From the NCBI GenBank assembly GCA_033557465.1, contig CM066031.1:1069232444-1069296443 (forward strand): a stretch of 64,000 nt of DNA, in the 5' to 3' direction. Shown here piece after piece: positions 12,155 through 24,099 of this stretch. The position numbers were made by a program, and so were the translations under genes. The notes beneath the pieces are model-generated. The model did no database searches. It worked only from the letters and a program-made list of their open reading frames with translations, and was not told the DNA's origin. Positions within the stretch are counted from its first letter, which is position 1; each line of letters begins with the position of its first letter. The stretch is from Ichthyophis bannanicus. Lineage: Eukaryota; Chordata; Amphibia; Gymnophiona; Ichthyophiidae.

Positions 12155-12719
12155 GTTTTTGAAATACTATAGAAAATGATTAAAATGGACTAAGACGTCT
12201 GGTGTGGTTGGACATTTGATTCCTTCCTCCTCCATTTTTTTCCGACAAAAAGTTGTAATAGAAAGGGTTTATATGGTTTGGTGACTTTTTTGATTCTAGT
12301 ACATTTCATTACCAAACAGAGAGAGTTTGTTCTAAGTAGTATCTGATTATGAAGCATGTGCCTGATCAGCAAGCCTGTCACCTCCCTAAATTGTACAACG
12401 CATGCTTGGGACTTCTACTCATTGTGCTGCCAGAGCAGTCCTGCTGCAGTGGAGAATGAAACATTGTATTTGGCTCAAAGATATTCCAGTTGTATCTGTT
12501 CCATCTGCTCGCAACATGGACCTGAGAAGGGCTTTGCAGCTCCTCTCACAACACCCCCCATTCCATTCCCAACCCCAGCCTCCTCACCCGCCCCTCCAAT
12601 CCTCCTTCCACCTCCAGCCCATGTCCCTCACCTCTCCCTCACCTCCATCTCATTCCCCTCCTCCCTCCCCTCAACCCCTGGAATCTGCAGGTGATTCCTC
12701 ATCCCTCATGCAAAATGAG
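12155..12719. other. Unassigned, with a polypyrimidine block at 12540-12680
   Basis: 12540-12680 is almost pure C/T on the + strand and reads as a Pro/Ser-rich peptide in two frames. It abuts the C-terminus of the Harbinger transposase relic and could be the remains of that element's second (Myb-like) gene, but no Myb helix is visible. Confidence 0.3.
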
Positions 12720-13400
12720 TTTACAACAGGTTCTGGTGGGCCATGAATCCCCTCCTGTAGGCCTGTCCACGGGGAACCTGCAGAGCAACTGTTTCATCAT
12801 CATTGTCCTCCGGGGGTATGTCTGCCCCATCTGGCATGGGCTGTCTGCCCATAGCGCATAATTGTGAAGCATGCAGCAGGCAAAGAACATCTAGCACACC
12901 TTCATTGGCTCGTAAAGCAGCTTTCCACCAGAGTGATCTAGGCATCAGAAGCGGCTCTTCAATTCTCCAAAGACACCAAACCATATAAACTATGTGATGC
13001 CCCTGGTCTTCCTGTATGCATGATTATGCCGCTGTTCTGCTGGTGCACAAGGATGGACAATGTGGGTCATCAACCAGCCCCTCAGGGGGTATCCTCTGTC
13101 ACCTGCATAGATATGGGGAGGAAAGCACAGTGATATGTGCTGAGGCACATTGTGGGGATATGGAAGAACATTGGTGCCTGATGTGGCATTGTGATGTGTG
13201 GGAGTGACATACAGCAACCAGGGAGATGTTGGCACATTGTCCATTGCCCAATAGAGTGGGCAACCAATGCACCTGCACACAGCATGGGGGATGGCATCCT
13301 TCCAACAAGCAGGGGCCATAACCCCCACAGAAATATTTTGGGACAGGGCATGCTCCTGTTACATCCTGACATGGTGCTGCACACTGTTAGCGCTCAAAGT
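12720..13400 (-). pseudogene. PIF/Harbinger-type transposase relic
   Basis: The minus strand carries the conserved C-terminal half of Harbinger transposases. First comes GDRGYPLRGWLM at about 13075-13110, followed by HPCAPAEQRHNHAYRKTRG, the usual block after the second catalytic Asp. Next is a degraded FGELKSRF..LDHSGGKLLY region at about 12930-12990, then ACCMLHNYALW at about 12860-12885 and an acidic DIPPEDNDDE tail. Stops and frameshifts break it at least four times, and the usual catalytic Glu of the IERTFG box is lost (the region reads through a stop). The N-terminal part before 13400 could not be read. Terminal repeats were not found, so the element's limits are unknown. Confidence 0.75.
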
Positions 13401-14150
13401 TAGGCAGCCACTGTGAACAGACAAACCCACTCCAGCAGCTGGACTGGAGCAGGGCCCCCTGTGCGGAGGGATTGGAAGATTGGGACTGGGAGGGAGTGGA
13501 CTCGGGGTTGGCTGGGATGGGAGGTTGGACCAGTCACTGTGGTAGGGCCGGAGGGAGTGGATATAGAGACCACGGGAGAATGGATAGGGAGGGGAACAGA
13601 TATGTTGTGTTGGAGATACATCAGAGGTCCTACGGCAGGATGAGGTGACAGGGTGGGGCATGAGAGGGAATGCTGGGGTTGTTGGGGGACTGACAGAAGT
13701 AATGCATATTCCTGATGGAGGTAAATGGGTGGTGGGAGAGGTCTAGGGAGCACAGAAAGGTATCAGAGACATACTACAGAGACATACTACAGAGTGGAGA
13801 GAGAAATGGGGGGGGGGCTGGGCTGGGGGTTGTATGTGTAACTGGAATGTTGTGAGGTGAACAGTTCATGGGAGAGGCAGGATGTGGGTCTGCACTTGAG
13901 TGGCTGACTGAGTATGCAACAAAGTGTAAGAGACAACATTAACTGAATGTCCAGGATGGCAGGGGTAGATGTGGACAGAATATGGACAGATGGCCGGATA
14001 GGGTGGGGAATGATAAATGGGCAGTGGGCAGTTCCTGCAGTGCAGAGATAGGAACAGACACGGATAATGGATGATAGAGGAACTGGAGCCATCGCAACAG
14101 TGTCATCAAATGCCCGACAAATATAGAGATCTGCTATCACTTCTCCTCAC
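13400..14150. other. G/A-rich unassigned block
   Basis: The + strand is purine-rich and the minus strand encodes low-complexity Pro/Ser/Thr. It is probably part of the Harbinger element (upstream of its transposase on the minus strand), but no domain is visible. Confidence 0.3.
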
Positions 14151-14474
14151 TGGCATATATCCACTGTGCTATATGTGCTCTGCTGTCCCTGCTCTGTATT
14201 CAGTATACACTCAAAAGTCACCATAAGCAGTAGATAATACTTCTCCTGAACAGAGTTCTCTAGTTTTTCAAAATACGTTTCAACACCCGGACTCATAAAC
14301 TAAGGTCTCAGACTCATCGGCGCTGAACCATTAAGCCCAAGCGCTTCGTTAGCATCAATGAGCTTGAAATTACTTTTTTTATATAAATTGCTTATGTCCC
14401 AGGGTGTGAACGTTTTCAAATTCAAAACACTTTCTTTGCCAATGAAATGAAGGGATGAAATTGTTGTTATCTTA

Positions 14475-14578
14475 GTATCCAATTCGTCACAACAGAAAGA
14501 ATTTCTTCCCGAACGCCGTCAAAAAGCACTGCTGCCGCGTTGGGGAAGAAATTCTTTCTGTTGTGACGAATTGGATAC
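14475..14578. repeat. Perfect 36-bp inverted repeat, 32-nt loop
   Basis: 14475-14510 and 14543-14578 are exact reverse complements over 36 bp. The loop (14511-14542) is GC-rich. The arms show no mismatch although the neighbourhood is old repeat debris, so the structure is recent or maintained. It is not a Rho-independent-type terminator and has no tRNA-like boxes. Confidence 0.95.
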
Positions 14579-15540
14579 TCTACAAAGAAACCTCTCTAGC
14601 AAACCTGCCATACCATCAAGGCACTAACCCATAGTACCTACACAGCAGCTGCTTTATCTATGAAAGGCAGCATTGCAATTTGCCAGTTTTACGCTGGACC
14701 CTAAAACAGCAACCTACAGTACTTTCCACTGGAAAAATAAAATATGCTGGACTGCTATACATTCCTTCCATACACAGAAAACGCACATACCTCACTCTCT
14801 TTCATTGGCTGAACATAGGCAGACCGTGGAATGCACAAGCAACCGGGCAGAAATGTGCAGGCAGAAACACTGGAAATCCCAAGCATCCTGACTCTGCCTG
14901 CACCGCAACACTGAAATAAAAGAAACTGAAAAAAGCATTTCTTCTCCTGCCACTGAAAATACAACAATATCAGAGACTTGTATATTCCCTTTCCATAGCT
15001 GACATTAAACCTCATAATAACGATCTCAACAGACACACACAAACAAAGGGGCTCACCACCCCGCACACAAACGAAAGATAACAGGGGCTCGGCGGCCCTA
15101 ACATTACACCTCCCAATCCACTTTACAATACTTTGTCCCTGATCTCACCACTCTACCGTCCTCTCAGCAGGAAGGCAGCATCACCTCTCTCTCTCTCTTT
15201 CCCCAGGGGTCCTCTTCCCTTCAACCAGGGCTGCTTCTGGGCCTCTGGGAAAACAAAGAGGGGCTTCAACCTTCCTGAAGAGAGGAGGGGGTGAGGGTGA
15301 GACAGAAGGGAGAAGTGAAGAGGAGTAGAGAAATCCTTTCGCCTCTTCTAAATTCCCTCCTCCCAGCAAGCGGGCTGAACCGCCTCTGACGTCTTCCAGA
15401 GGCCTAGAGTCAACCCTCTCCCCCCCCCCCCAACCTAATCCTGGAGTCTTCACTCTCTTCTTCAAGGCCTCGTTTGCTCTCCCCTTCAGACCTGCTAACC
15501 GCTAAGCACCAGGGTGTCCCAAGGGTAAAACAGGAGTGGT
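14579..15540. other. Unassigned stretch
   Basis: No gene seen. 15180-15460 is a mix of polypyrimidine and polypurine tracts with a C run at 15420-15432. The translated ORFs have no recognisable domain. Confidence 0.35.
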
Positions 15541-16030
15541 AACATAGGTTAACTGCTCAGCAGCGATATTCAGACATTAACCAGCTAATCTAAACTGGCT
15601 AAAGCCAGGCAGAAAAAAGGCTGTCCTAACTTTAGCCGGTTTAGATATCTGGCCAGCAACTGAATATTGCCACTGACCAAGCAACCCTGATATTCAATGC
15701 CATTGGCCGGATAAGGCCCAGCATTGAATAATAGCCAGGCATTATTTAAAGCAGCGATGGGCAGCCGCTTTAACAGCGCTGGCTGCCTCCATGAATATAC
15801 CCCCCCCCCCATGCTGGTCATTTTACTTGCAATCAATGCAATTTTTGTATACAGATGTAGAGTGGAGTCGAATGGCAGCATTCGTTTGATTAGCACATTT
15901 TTAAGGCAAATGATCTGACCGATTGCAAATCATGATTTGTAATCTATGGGCTCGATATTCAAAGGCATTTACACAGTCTGCAAGTCTGTATTCCGTGTAA
16001 ATGCTTCTAAGCAGAATATTCAGCGACACT
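15541..16030. repeat. Dispersed GATATTCA-type repeats, two pieces
   Basis: 15541-15790 contains AGCGATATTCAGACATTAACC, GCCGGTTTAGATATCTGGCC and GCCGGATAAGGCCC. 15948-16030 opens with CTCGATATTCAAAGGC and has AGAATATTCAGCGACACTAAC. Both share the vocabulary of 9540-9780 and 57325-57600. A C run at 15801-15810 lies between them. Confidence 0.5.
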
Positions 16031-16039
16031 AACACAGTT

Positions 16040-16082
16040 CTGCGGACTCAAAACAGAGCTCTGAGATGTTTTGAGTCCGCAG
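16040..16082. repeat. 16-bp perfect inverted repeat, 11-nt loop
   Basis: Arms CTGCGGACTCAAAACA (16040-16055) and its exact complement at 16067-16082. Confidence 0.9.
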
Positions 16083-16369
16083 ATAGAAAAGCAGCAACTG
16101 AGAAAAAGTATTATTCAGATAAGTGAGGTTTAATCTTTTAGCTGCTTAAGTAAGTTTGGAACCCCTGAAGCAGAACTTATTTTTATAGCTCGAAACATGT
16201 TGTTTATGTTTTTTTATAGTCATATTTCATTTCATCACGATCAAATCACAAAGAATATATACATAAAAAGATTTAAAAGGACTTATTGGGGGTGCTTCCT
16301 AATAGCTACCTCATATTTATTGGTCCGACAATTTTTTCTGCCTCTCAGTGGAGCAATATTTATAGAAAT

Positions 16370-16800
16370 TTATATACACATTGATTCTATAAAGGGCATA
16401 TGGAAAGTTACACACTGTATACATATATAAGTCCCTATTCTAAAGGACATATACACATGAATGGGCACTTATGTGCGTGCTTTAGGCAGTCACTATTTTG
16501 TAATCATGTGTGTATGTCCCATCGTGCGTATTTTCAGTTTGGATGGGCACAAGTGTGGAGCATAGGCAAGGCCTAAATTTACACGTATAAGTTATACAAT
16601 ATTATAATTTTCACATGATGTTTACATGTCTAGTCACAACCATTTATACCAAGTCTAGGGTTGATGTAAGTGGCCGTGCCTAGATTTAGCATGTGTTCAT
16701 CGTCACTTATGCCCCAATTCTATGAAGTAATGTACGCACATGTTTACTTCATAAAACAGGCCCCACATAAGAGTTTATAGAATTACTGTCCATATGTGAA
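16370..16800. repeat. TTTATAAAAT-type dispersed repeat
   Basis: Old repeat with GTGTGGAGCATAGGCAAGGC (about 16551-16570) and several CATAA/CACAT alternations. Similar wording (GGAGGAGTTTGGGTGGAGCA) occurs at 18670-18700 and 52380-52410. Limits are vague. Confidence 0.35.
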
Positions 16801-17884
16801 ACACATTTCTTGAATACGTTACGGCAGCACCCATGAAAAGTCTTTGCTGTGCTAGCCTGCATTAAGTGGCCTAACGTGGCCCTTCACTGTTTAAAACTGA
16901 CGCATGTTTTTCAGGAAAAAAGCTGTCATTTTTATAGGATTGCTGAATGCAATGTATGAAGACTGCCTCATTCTTACAATTTTTCAGTACTGGATATGGG
17001 GCATTTTCATTCCTGACAAAAATTACTAATGGAAACCTTCCCGTTACTGGCACGCAATGAACATCTACAGAAGTGATGAGTCTTTTCTTGCTTAGAGGAA
17101 TTTAATTCTGTCTTTGAGAGCAACTGAAGATGGAAGACTTTTAAGCAGCAGCAAATTGTTCTTTTTTCATGACATCCTGGATGGGTGATTTATCAGACAT
17201 TGATTGCTCTTTCACAAATCTATTACCATACATCTTGTGCCCTATGTGAGCTTTGTTTGGTGCTGTCTTCATGGCAACTCTTTTGGGCTAAGTGGTCGAC
17301 AGCTGTTTGCCTTCAAATGGGTTACATAAAACTTTTTGAAAACATCTGGATTGTCATGGTGAGCACAAACACTGGCCAGAGGTTATGCGGTTCAGAGTTA
17401 AGTATCAAGGGCATATCGTCTGTAGGCCTGCACATATCCACTTCTATTTTAGACTTATAAATGGATCCTCTTGTCATGTGAAGTGTGTAATTGACAGCTG
17501 GAAACACAATTTTCACAGCATCGTGCTACCATATAGACAAGGCAGTGGCATAAATACCACAAAGTAGCCCCCACAATGTGCACATTTTTAGAGACTGATG
17601 ATGGTGCTTTTGGGCATGTACTAGTGCTGTTTTCCCTGTTGATTGCTCTCATTCTGAGGGTCCCTTATTATTGACAGGGATATGTCTTGACCTTTAGCTA
17701 TAGAGAACCTTTTCTGATTTTTTTCTGCCCAATCACACTGGCACCTGGTGATGCTGCGGTCATCCCTATGGGCCAGGTACTGGCCAGGCTTTCATGTCCC
17801 TCTAGAAATGTGGATGAGTACACCAGATCCTCCTGTGCAACACTCAAACCACACACACACGCACACACACACACACACACTCTC
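16801..17884. other. Unassigned stretch with an AC microsatellite
   Basis: 17851-17880 is an interrupted AC dinucleotide repeat. Two minus-strand ORFs (16871-17053, 17322-17516) look protein-like in composition but match no family that could be named. Confidence 0.4.
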
Positions 17885-18121
17885 TCACTTGCAGTCAACA
17901 AAAACATACTTCTGCCAAAAAGATGCCCTGCACCTATCAAGAACAGCTGATCTGCCTTTCTCACCCAAACAAGAATCTTTTCCATACTCACTCAATACTA
18001 TCCTTACAGCAACAGTCCCATTTTGCAGAACATAGGAGTTGTTCAGGGACCCTAGATTAGCTCCTTTAGCACAAACAGCAAATGTCAGCATAGCTAGAAT
18101 AAACACTATTGCTCTACTCAA
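17885..18121 (-). pseudogene. Possible secreted-protein fragment, unrecognised
   Basis: The 78-residue minus-strand reading begins MSRAIVFILAMLTFAVCAKG, the shape of a cleavable signal peptide (basic start, hydrophobic core, small residues before a cleavage site). N-glycosylation-like NNS and NGT sites and several cysteines follow. It runs into the AC/GT microsatellite at 17851-17880, after which no frame stays open. No family is recognised. It could be a chance ORF, a first exon or a decayed gene fragment; a splice donor was not identified. Confidence 0.2.
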
Positions 18122-19683
18122 AATTTCTGTAGAGGTGTTTATTAAAGTTTCTTTCCCTTACAACCTTCCCTCACCACTGCTTTATGTTCTTTACAACTGC
18201 TTCTTGTGGTTTTCTAGACTGCAGACACACCAGTTCAAAACATAATTGTCACAACCATTCTTCAATATGTGACTCATTGAAGAGCAGAACAAAATATTTT
18301 CTAAGTCGTGGCCTTATTCCATGTTTCCGCAAGAATAACTGGGACATCTGCAGGAAGCACTGAAAACTCCTTTCCTGAATACACTTTATACATCTCCGTG
18401 GCTGACTACGCTCCCATTCCGCCCTGTGCTAGCGCCATAGACGTGCTGGGCCTTGGGGGTTTCAGAATACAGTAGACGTTTTCACTAGAAAAACTTCTAC
18501 GGCACACATTCAAATGGTTTATTCATGTTATGAAATGATCTCCATAGGCAATAACTTTATAAACCATTTTCATGATTAAATTGCATTTTTGGGCACATAA
18601 AATGGCCTTGATAAAACGAGGTCACCTCTAAAAGTAGCAGTTCAAACACATGAGTACTTTTACAGTAGGTAGGCTGAGGGGAGGAGTTTAAGCAGAGTGT
18701 GGGTGCAGTTGTGATTTATGTGCATATTTTATAAATAGGCTCCTTCTCTATCTCCAAACGTAGGTATCCTCTTATAAAATTACCATCATATTGTTATTGT
18801 TCGAAGACATTGAGGCGAGTGCATCAAATTTTTTTTTAATATAAAAGTTGCTCCAATTTTCTATTGGATGTACTGGCATATTTTCATTGACAAATCTAGA
18901 CATATTATTTTTGCACTGGAAAAAGCCCAGAATAAGCTTGTTAAATAGGCCCATTAGACTTGAACTCTGCCTATCCCTGATTTCTTGTTCTCTTTTGCCT
19001 TGCCACCTGACTCCTGTGCCAAAGGACACTAGTTCTGGTTTTACCCCATTGCATGTGTGGATTTTTAGTTCTGATATGCTTGGAAAACTCTGTGGGAGAA
19101 TCAGTCCATCAGTGTAGTAGGGTAAATCCAAGTCTGATTAGTCTGTTACTTCTAACATAGAGTTAAGTGGCAACCCTACTTCTCCTACTGATGCTCCTTG
19201 CGACTTTGGGAAAGTCACATCTCTCTCCTTTCGACTAACTACATACAATTCACATTAATGTACAATAACACATGTTAGTAAATCAGGCCCTTGAACTATA
19301 TCTTACATTGATAATGGGTTTGGAAAGGCAAGTTATATAGTCCAATTATAGATTCTTCGTATTCTTGGTTGGTTGGAGGATGAAAATTGTGTGCAAATAC
19401 ATTACTTTGCTGTTGTGACTAAAGTTCCCACTCTGATTGCAGTGGATATACTAATTTTTGACAGTCTGTTGGGTACTGGAAAGGTGATACTCATTCTTAA
19501 GATAAGAAAAAGATTCATGGTCACCAAATGAAGTACACAGAGTTTAAACACTGGAAGAATATTCTAAGCATAGGACAAAGAGGCCCCAAGAAAGATGGGG
19601 ATGGAGCTTTGTGGGAAAATTAATTTGCCTGAGTAGTGGGAGGCAGGGGATAGAGTGGATGTAGAACTTAATAGCTCTTATTG
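18122..19683. other. Unassigned, with TTTATAAAT-type repeat pieces at 18590-18745
   Basis: 18590-18745 shares GGGGAGGAGTTTAAGCAG and TGCATATTTTATAAATAG wording with 52255-52630. Nothing coding is supported elsewhere. Confidence 0.35.
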
Positions 19684-19748
19684 ATGGGCAGACAGGATAG
19701 ACCGTATGATCTATATCTGTCATCATTTTCTGTGCTTCTATGTTTCTA
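19684..19748 (+). mobile_element. CR1-type LINE 3' end, minimal
   Basis: Only the last 65 bp of a CR1 3' end survive (GGGCAGACAGGATAGACC then the TCTGTCATCATTTTCTG box and a TTCTATGTTTCTA end). It abuts a CR1 f1 fragment in the opposite orientation. Confidence 0.65.
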
Positions 19749-20255
19749 CATCTTCCAGGTTCACTAAGATTTTCTTCAATTCCTCTAAAGCATCACCATT
19801 AAATATCATTTCCTGTATGGGAATCTACTCTACATCCTCTTTAGTAAAGATTGAAGCAAAGACTTCATTTAATCTCTCTGCTATGGCCTTGTCCTCCCGT
19901 TCTGCCCCTTTTACCTGCTATCGTTTAACGGTCCGACTGACTGATTTGCTATGAATGTACCTGAAAAAGATTTTATTGAGTTTTGGCTTCTACAGCAAGT
20001 TTCTTTTCAAATTTTCTCTGCCTGTCTTATCAATGCTTTGCATTTAACTTGCCAGTGCTTATTTCGTTTTCTGTTTTTTTTTCTTTTGGATCCTTTTTCC
20101 ATTTCTTGAACAATGTTTCTGGAGTAATAACAGCTTCTCTCACCTTTCCTTTGTTTTAAACCATGCTGACAGTTGTTTGGTCTTCCTTTCACCTTTTTTA
20201 AAGCATGGAATACATCTGGCCTGAGCTTCCAAGATGGTATTTTTAAACACACCCT
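19749..20255 (-). mobile_element. CR1 f1 fragment, region between endonuclease and RT
   Basis: On the minus strand this is collinear with 44760-45240 of f1 copy 2 (the AWFKAWNT..FQD region, then KAFLQEMEKG-like, and KCKALIRQA at 20030-20060). It contains neither the endonuclease nor RT catalytic motifs. Both ends are truncated. Confidence 0.8.
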
Positions 20256-21984
20256 ACCTCCACATCACATACATGTGCACATCTACACACATACTTGGGA
20301 TCCACTATCCAATATGGCTTGTGTGTTTACACCTGCTAGTTGGACAGAGACCATTATTTTGGGTGCCCATGAACCCCTTTGGCATAGGGGCTTCTACCCC
20401 ATCAGGTTGGGTCAGACGTATCTGGGGACTATACATAGCTCTGGGATCTTCCAACCAAGATGACTAGCACTCTTTACGGCTCTGCAGTATATCTCCAAAA
20501 TATTCACCACTGAGGCAGCAAAAAAGGCTTGGAAGGCTAAAACAATCTGATGCAGAACCATGAGAACCCTGAAAGGACTGAGTATCAGTTTTAACACTGA
20601 AGCCTAACAACTGCAGCTACCAAGAAAGGCCTAACAATCTTATCAGCCCTCCTTCTATCTCACTTGGAAGGAATGCCGAGAACAGAGATGTGGCAGAAAC
20701 CAGAGGGCCGGGACAGCTTTACATCTGCCTTGGTGTGAGGAGAACAGCCCGTGGATGAATTTGCAGTGGCGGATGGACGCCGAATGGTATGTCTCTTAGA
20801 AAGGCCCACTGCCCACTGGGTGAAATGCGTAGTTAGTGCGGTCCCATGGTGCACGTGAGTGGCAAGAACATGGAAAGCCCAGGTGGAGGCAGCGACTGAA
20901 GCTGTGCTGCGCTGAGGTGTACAAGATCAGAGGAGTAGTAAACAGTTTAACTGAGGCAGAAGGCATTGACATACCTGCTGTGAATGAGCTACGAGAGCGG
21001 TAGGTAAAAGTGGTGAGCAACCCATGGGGAGGACAAACAGCACTTTGGGAGAACTAGCTTGGGACCGATAATATGCATTGAAGGGGATTCCTGAGACTAC
21101 TCAACTGGCAGTAGAATCCTATATTCCTTCACGGACCATAGCACACAGAGCTGCTGATGGTATGGGGCATATTAAGTGCCACAGTTTCCACAACCAGAAG
21201 ACTGGGGCATTAAGACATGGACTGATCAGGATTTCCACATCAGAATATTGGTATGCCACTACCGTGTGAAAGGTTGGAGGGAGCAGAAGGTATGGGCCTA
21301 TGTAACTGCACACAGGGCTGACTCAAAGCAAAGCGACAGGGAGTGGTCCCCTGCATGGAATACCAGTAAAGCCTAAAGGACATTTTTGAAAGAGGCAGTG
21401 CAAACAACATAAGAGGGCCAAAACCATCTCCAACTCTGGGAAGAAAAAGCTGATGGGGGGGTCAGAGGAGCATCCCACCTTAGATACAACGGCGAATCCA
21501 ATGGCAACCACTGGGGGACAGCCAACGTCGCTTTTCACACAGGACATGGTAAAATACCTAGCTCATAAAGAATGTGACTGCTATGTTGGAGGATTAATGT
21601 CCAAATTTCAGTTCACCTTAGATGAGGTCAAGGAGGCTATGACTGCCAGTCCAGACAAACTACTGAAAACTCGCAACAGATTCGGGTGACAGACATGGCA
21701 GTGGAGGAGCTCAGGACAGAGCTTCCATCTAGTCACAATATCTGCTGACTTATCATTGGCATTTTATAAAGATGTGCAGGTCAAAAAATTTCATTTCATT
21801 TTGTTTCAGTTTTGTTTTTTTGATTTTTTTCATCTTCATATCACTTTTCAATAGTGTGCCCTATTGCCACATCCCTAGTATTTTATGAATACACATAGAC
21901 ACCTAGGTGTCTGTATATGACAGGCTAGAAATAAGGGCCTAATTAGCCTTACCCCATATTAGGAGGCTGGCTTCAGGGTGCAGC
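20256..21984. other. Unassigned, possibly an old LINE ORF1 region
   Basis: The + strand reading at 21453-21689 has a TLDEVKEAMTASPDKLLKTRNRF tail that faintly resembles a coiled-coil ORF1. That is too weak to call. No gene or other repeat recognised. Confidence 0.3.
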
Positions 21985-23484
21985 AAAAGCGGGGCTGGCA
22001 ATTATCTGTTAATTGTCGACCTTTTCAATGCCTCGTTGGAGTCGGGAGTGGTGCCAAAGGACTGGAGAGAGGCTCATGTGGTGCCTTTACACAAAAGCGG
22101 AAGTAAGGATGTGGTTGAAAACTACAGGCCAGTTAGTTTAACTTCGGTGGTGAGTAAATTATTGGAAACGCTGCTGAAAGAGAAAATAGAGAGGTTTCTG
22201 GAGTCCAGCGGATTACAGGATCCGAGGCAGCATGGATTCACCAGAGGCAGGTCTTGTCAGACAAATCTGATTGATTTCTTTGACTGGGTGACCAGGGAGT
22301 TGGACCGAGGGAGAGAGCTCTAGATGTGGTGTATTTAGATTTCAGTAAAGCCTTTGACACTGTTCCTCACAGGCGACTTATAAACAAACTGAGCACCCTA
22401 GGGATGGACCCTAAAGTTACTGCTTGGGTTAGAAATTGGTTGGGTGGGAGGCGACAAAGAGTACAAGTAAATGGAGCTCACTCTGAGGAGAAGGATGTTA
22501 CCAGTGGTGTGCCCCAGGGATCTGTCCTTGGTCCGATTCTTTTTACCATCTTTGTTAGTGATATAGCGGAAGGGCTGTCGGGTAAGGTTTGCCTCTTTGC
22601 AGATGATACCAAAATCTGCAATAGAGTAGACACCCAGGAAGGTATAGATAACATGAGGAGGGATCTAGCTAAGCTTGAAGAATGGTCTAGAATTTGGCAG
22701 CTGGGATTTAATGTTAAAAAATGTAAGGTCATGCATTTGGGCTGCAGCAATCCAAGGGAGCAATACAATATAGGAGGTGAAGTACTTTTGTCCACTAAAG
22801 AAGAGTGGGACCTAGGCGTGGTTGTGTCTGATGATCTTAAAGTAGCTAAACAGGTAGAAAAGGCGACGGCAAAAGCTAGAAGGATGCTTGGGTGCATACG
22901 GAGAGGAATGGCTAGCAGAAAAAAGGAGGTGATAATGCCTCTGTATAAGTCTTTGGTGCGACCTCATTTGGAGTATGGTGTGCAATTCTGGAGACCGCAC
23001 CTTCAAAAGGATGTGAACAGGATGGAGTCGGTGCAGAGGGTTGCTACTAATATGATTAATGGGCTTCATTATAAAGCATATGAGGACAGACAAGGATCTT
23101 AATATGTACACCTTAGAGGAAAGGCGGGATAGAGGTGATATGATTGAGATGTTTAAATACCTCCGTGGCATAAATGTTCAGGGAGAGAGCCTCTTTCAAT
23201 TGAAAGCAAGTTCTGCTACGAGGGGACATGGGATGAGGGTGAAGGGAGATAGATTCAGGAGTGATATGCGGAAATATTTCTTTACAGAAAGAGTAGTGGA
23301 TCCATGGAATAGTCTCCCAGTGGAGGTGGTAGAGATGAGGACAGTAACTGAATTCAAAAAAGCATGGGACCAACACAGAGGATCTCTAAAGGTAAAAAGT
23401 GGACTGTTGTAGTTGTTGTTATGGAAGGACAGACTAGATAGGCCATGTGGTCTTTTTCTGTCATCATGTTTCTATGTTTCTATG
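21985..23484 (+). mobile_element. CR1-type LINE (family f2), near-intact RT
   Basis: A 5'-truncated CR1 copy that begins inside ORF2 just before the RT. 22036-22323 encodes the RT fingers (DWREAHVVPLHKSG, NYRPVSLTSVVSKLLE, QHGFTRGRSCQTNLIDFFD). From 22326 come [34 protein letters not shown] and an intact catalytic FADD box at 22596-22607. The thumb region follows, with LGVVVSDDLK, RRMLGCIRRG, IMPLYKSLVRPHLEYGVQFW and then, in another frame, the C-terminal YKAYEDR / LEERRDRGDMIEMFKYL part to 23412. Only two small frame breaks are evident: an extra AG pair near 22316-22322, and a missing TT pair near 23092 (the copy at 56840-56860 has it). The 3' end at 23420-23484 finishes in TTTCTATG-type repeats. 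It is a younger copy than f1. Confidence 0.92.
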
Positions 23485-23547
23485 ATATTCAGCCACTATT
23501 TGTGATCCAATCAAAAATCGGTCAAAGTAGCAGAGTGATAAACTGTC

Positions 23548-24043
23548 AAAAAGCAAGAACACACTCTAGCAAAACAAACAATGCTTCTATGAAAAAAGTG
23601 GACGATCTTCAATTCTCGAACAATTTCTTTGCATTAACAATATACCCGTGAGGTCTCAGAACTTGTCGGGCTGTTTGATTGACATATAAATGACCTCCCT
23701 ATAGTCATTACATCACCCGCCCCTTTGCATCAATGACCTCCCTAGATATCGGACACCCACAGGAACAATAACAACAGAAAGACCGCAGCAAAAGAACAGC
23801 ACAAACTTAACTTCAACGCTTCAGCTCATGCGGTCAATCTGGACCCCGACGCTTCCATTTAGCGCTCTTCAAGCATTTCGCAACCACCCAGCTTCATCAG
23901 GGGAAAGATGCCAACTAGTTACAAAGAAAAAAAACATACTAATACTCATACTCATCCATCATACTCATAAAAACTACCAAATAAACCATCAAACACTCTT
24001 ACCCACCGTTCAGAATAGCAAATCATGCCGCTCAACATCTAAC
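23548..24043. repeat. Left inverted terminal repeat of the Penelope-like element
   Basis: Reverse complement of 25071-25568. The complement of the CCCCTGATGAAG...GCGAAATG motif lies at 23876-23900. Confidence 0.92.
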
Positions 24044-24099
24044 ACATTTCTACATTATGATAGTGCTCCTTCAGTGTGACTCAGAGATAGTTTACCATT

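Noticed and set aside
12356..12746. Proline-rich host gene
   Set aside because: Two overlapping frames are equally open because of the polypyrimidine tract; it sits at the end of a transposon relic.
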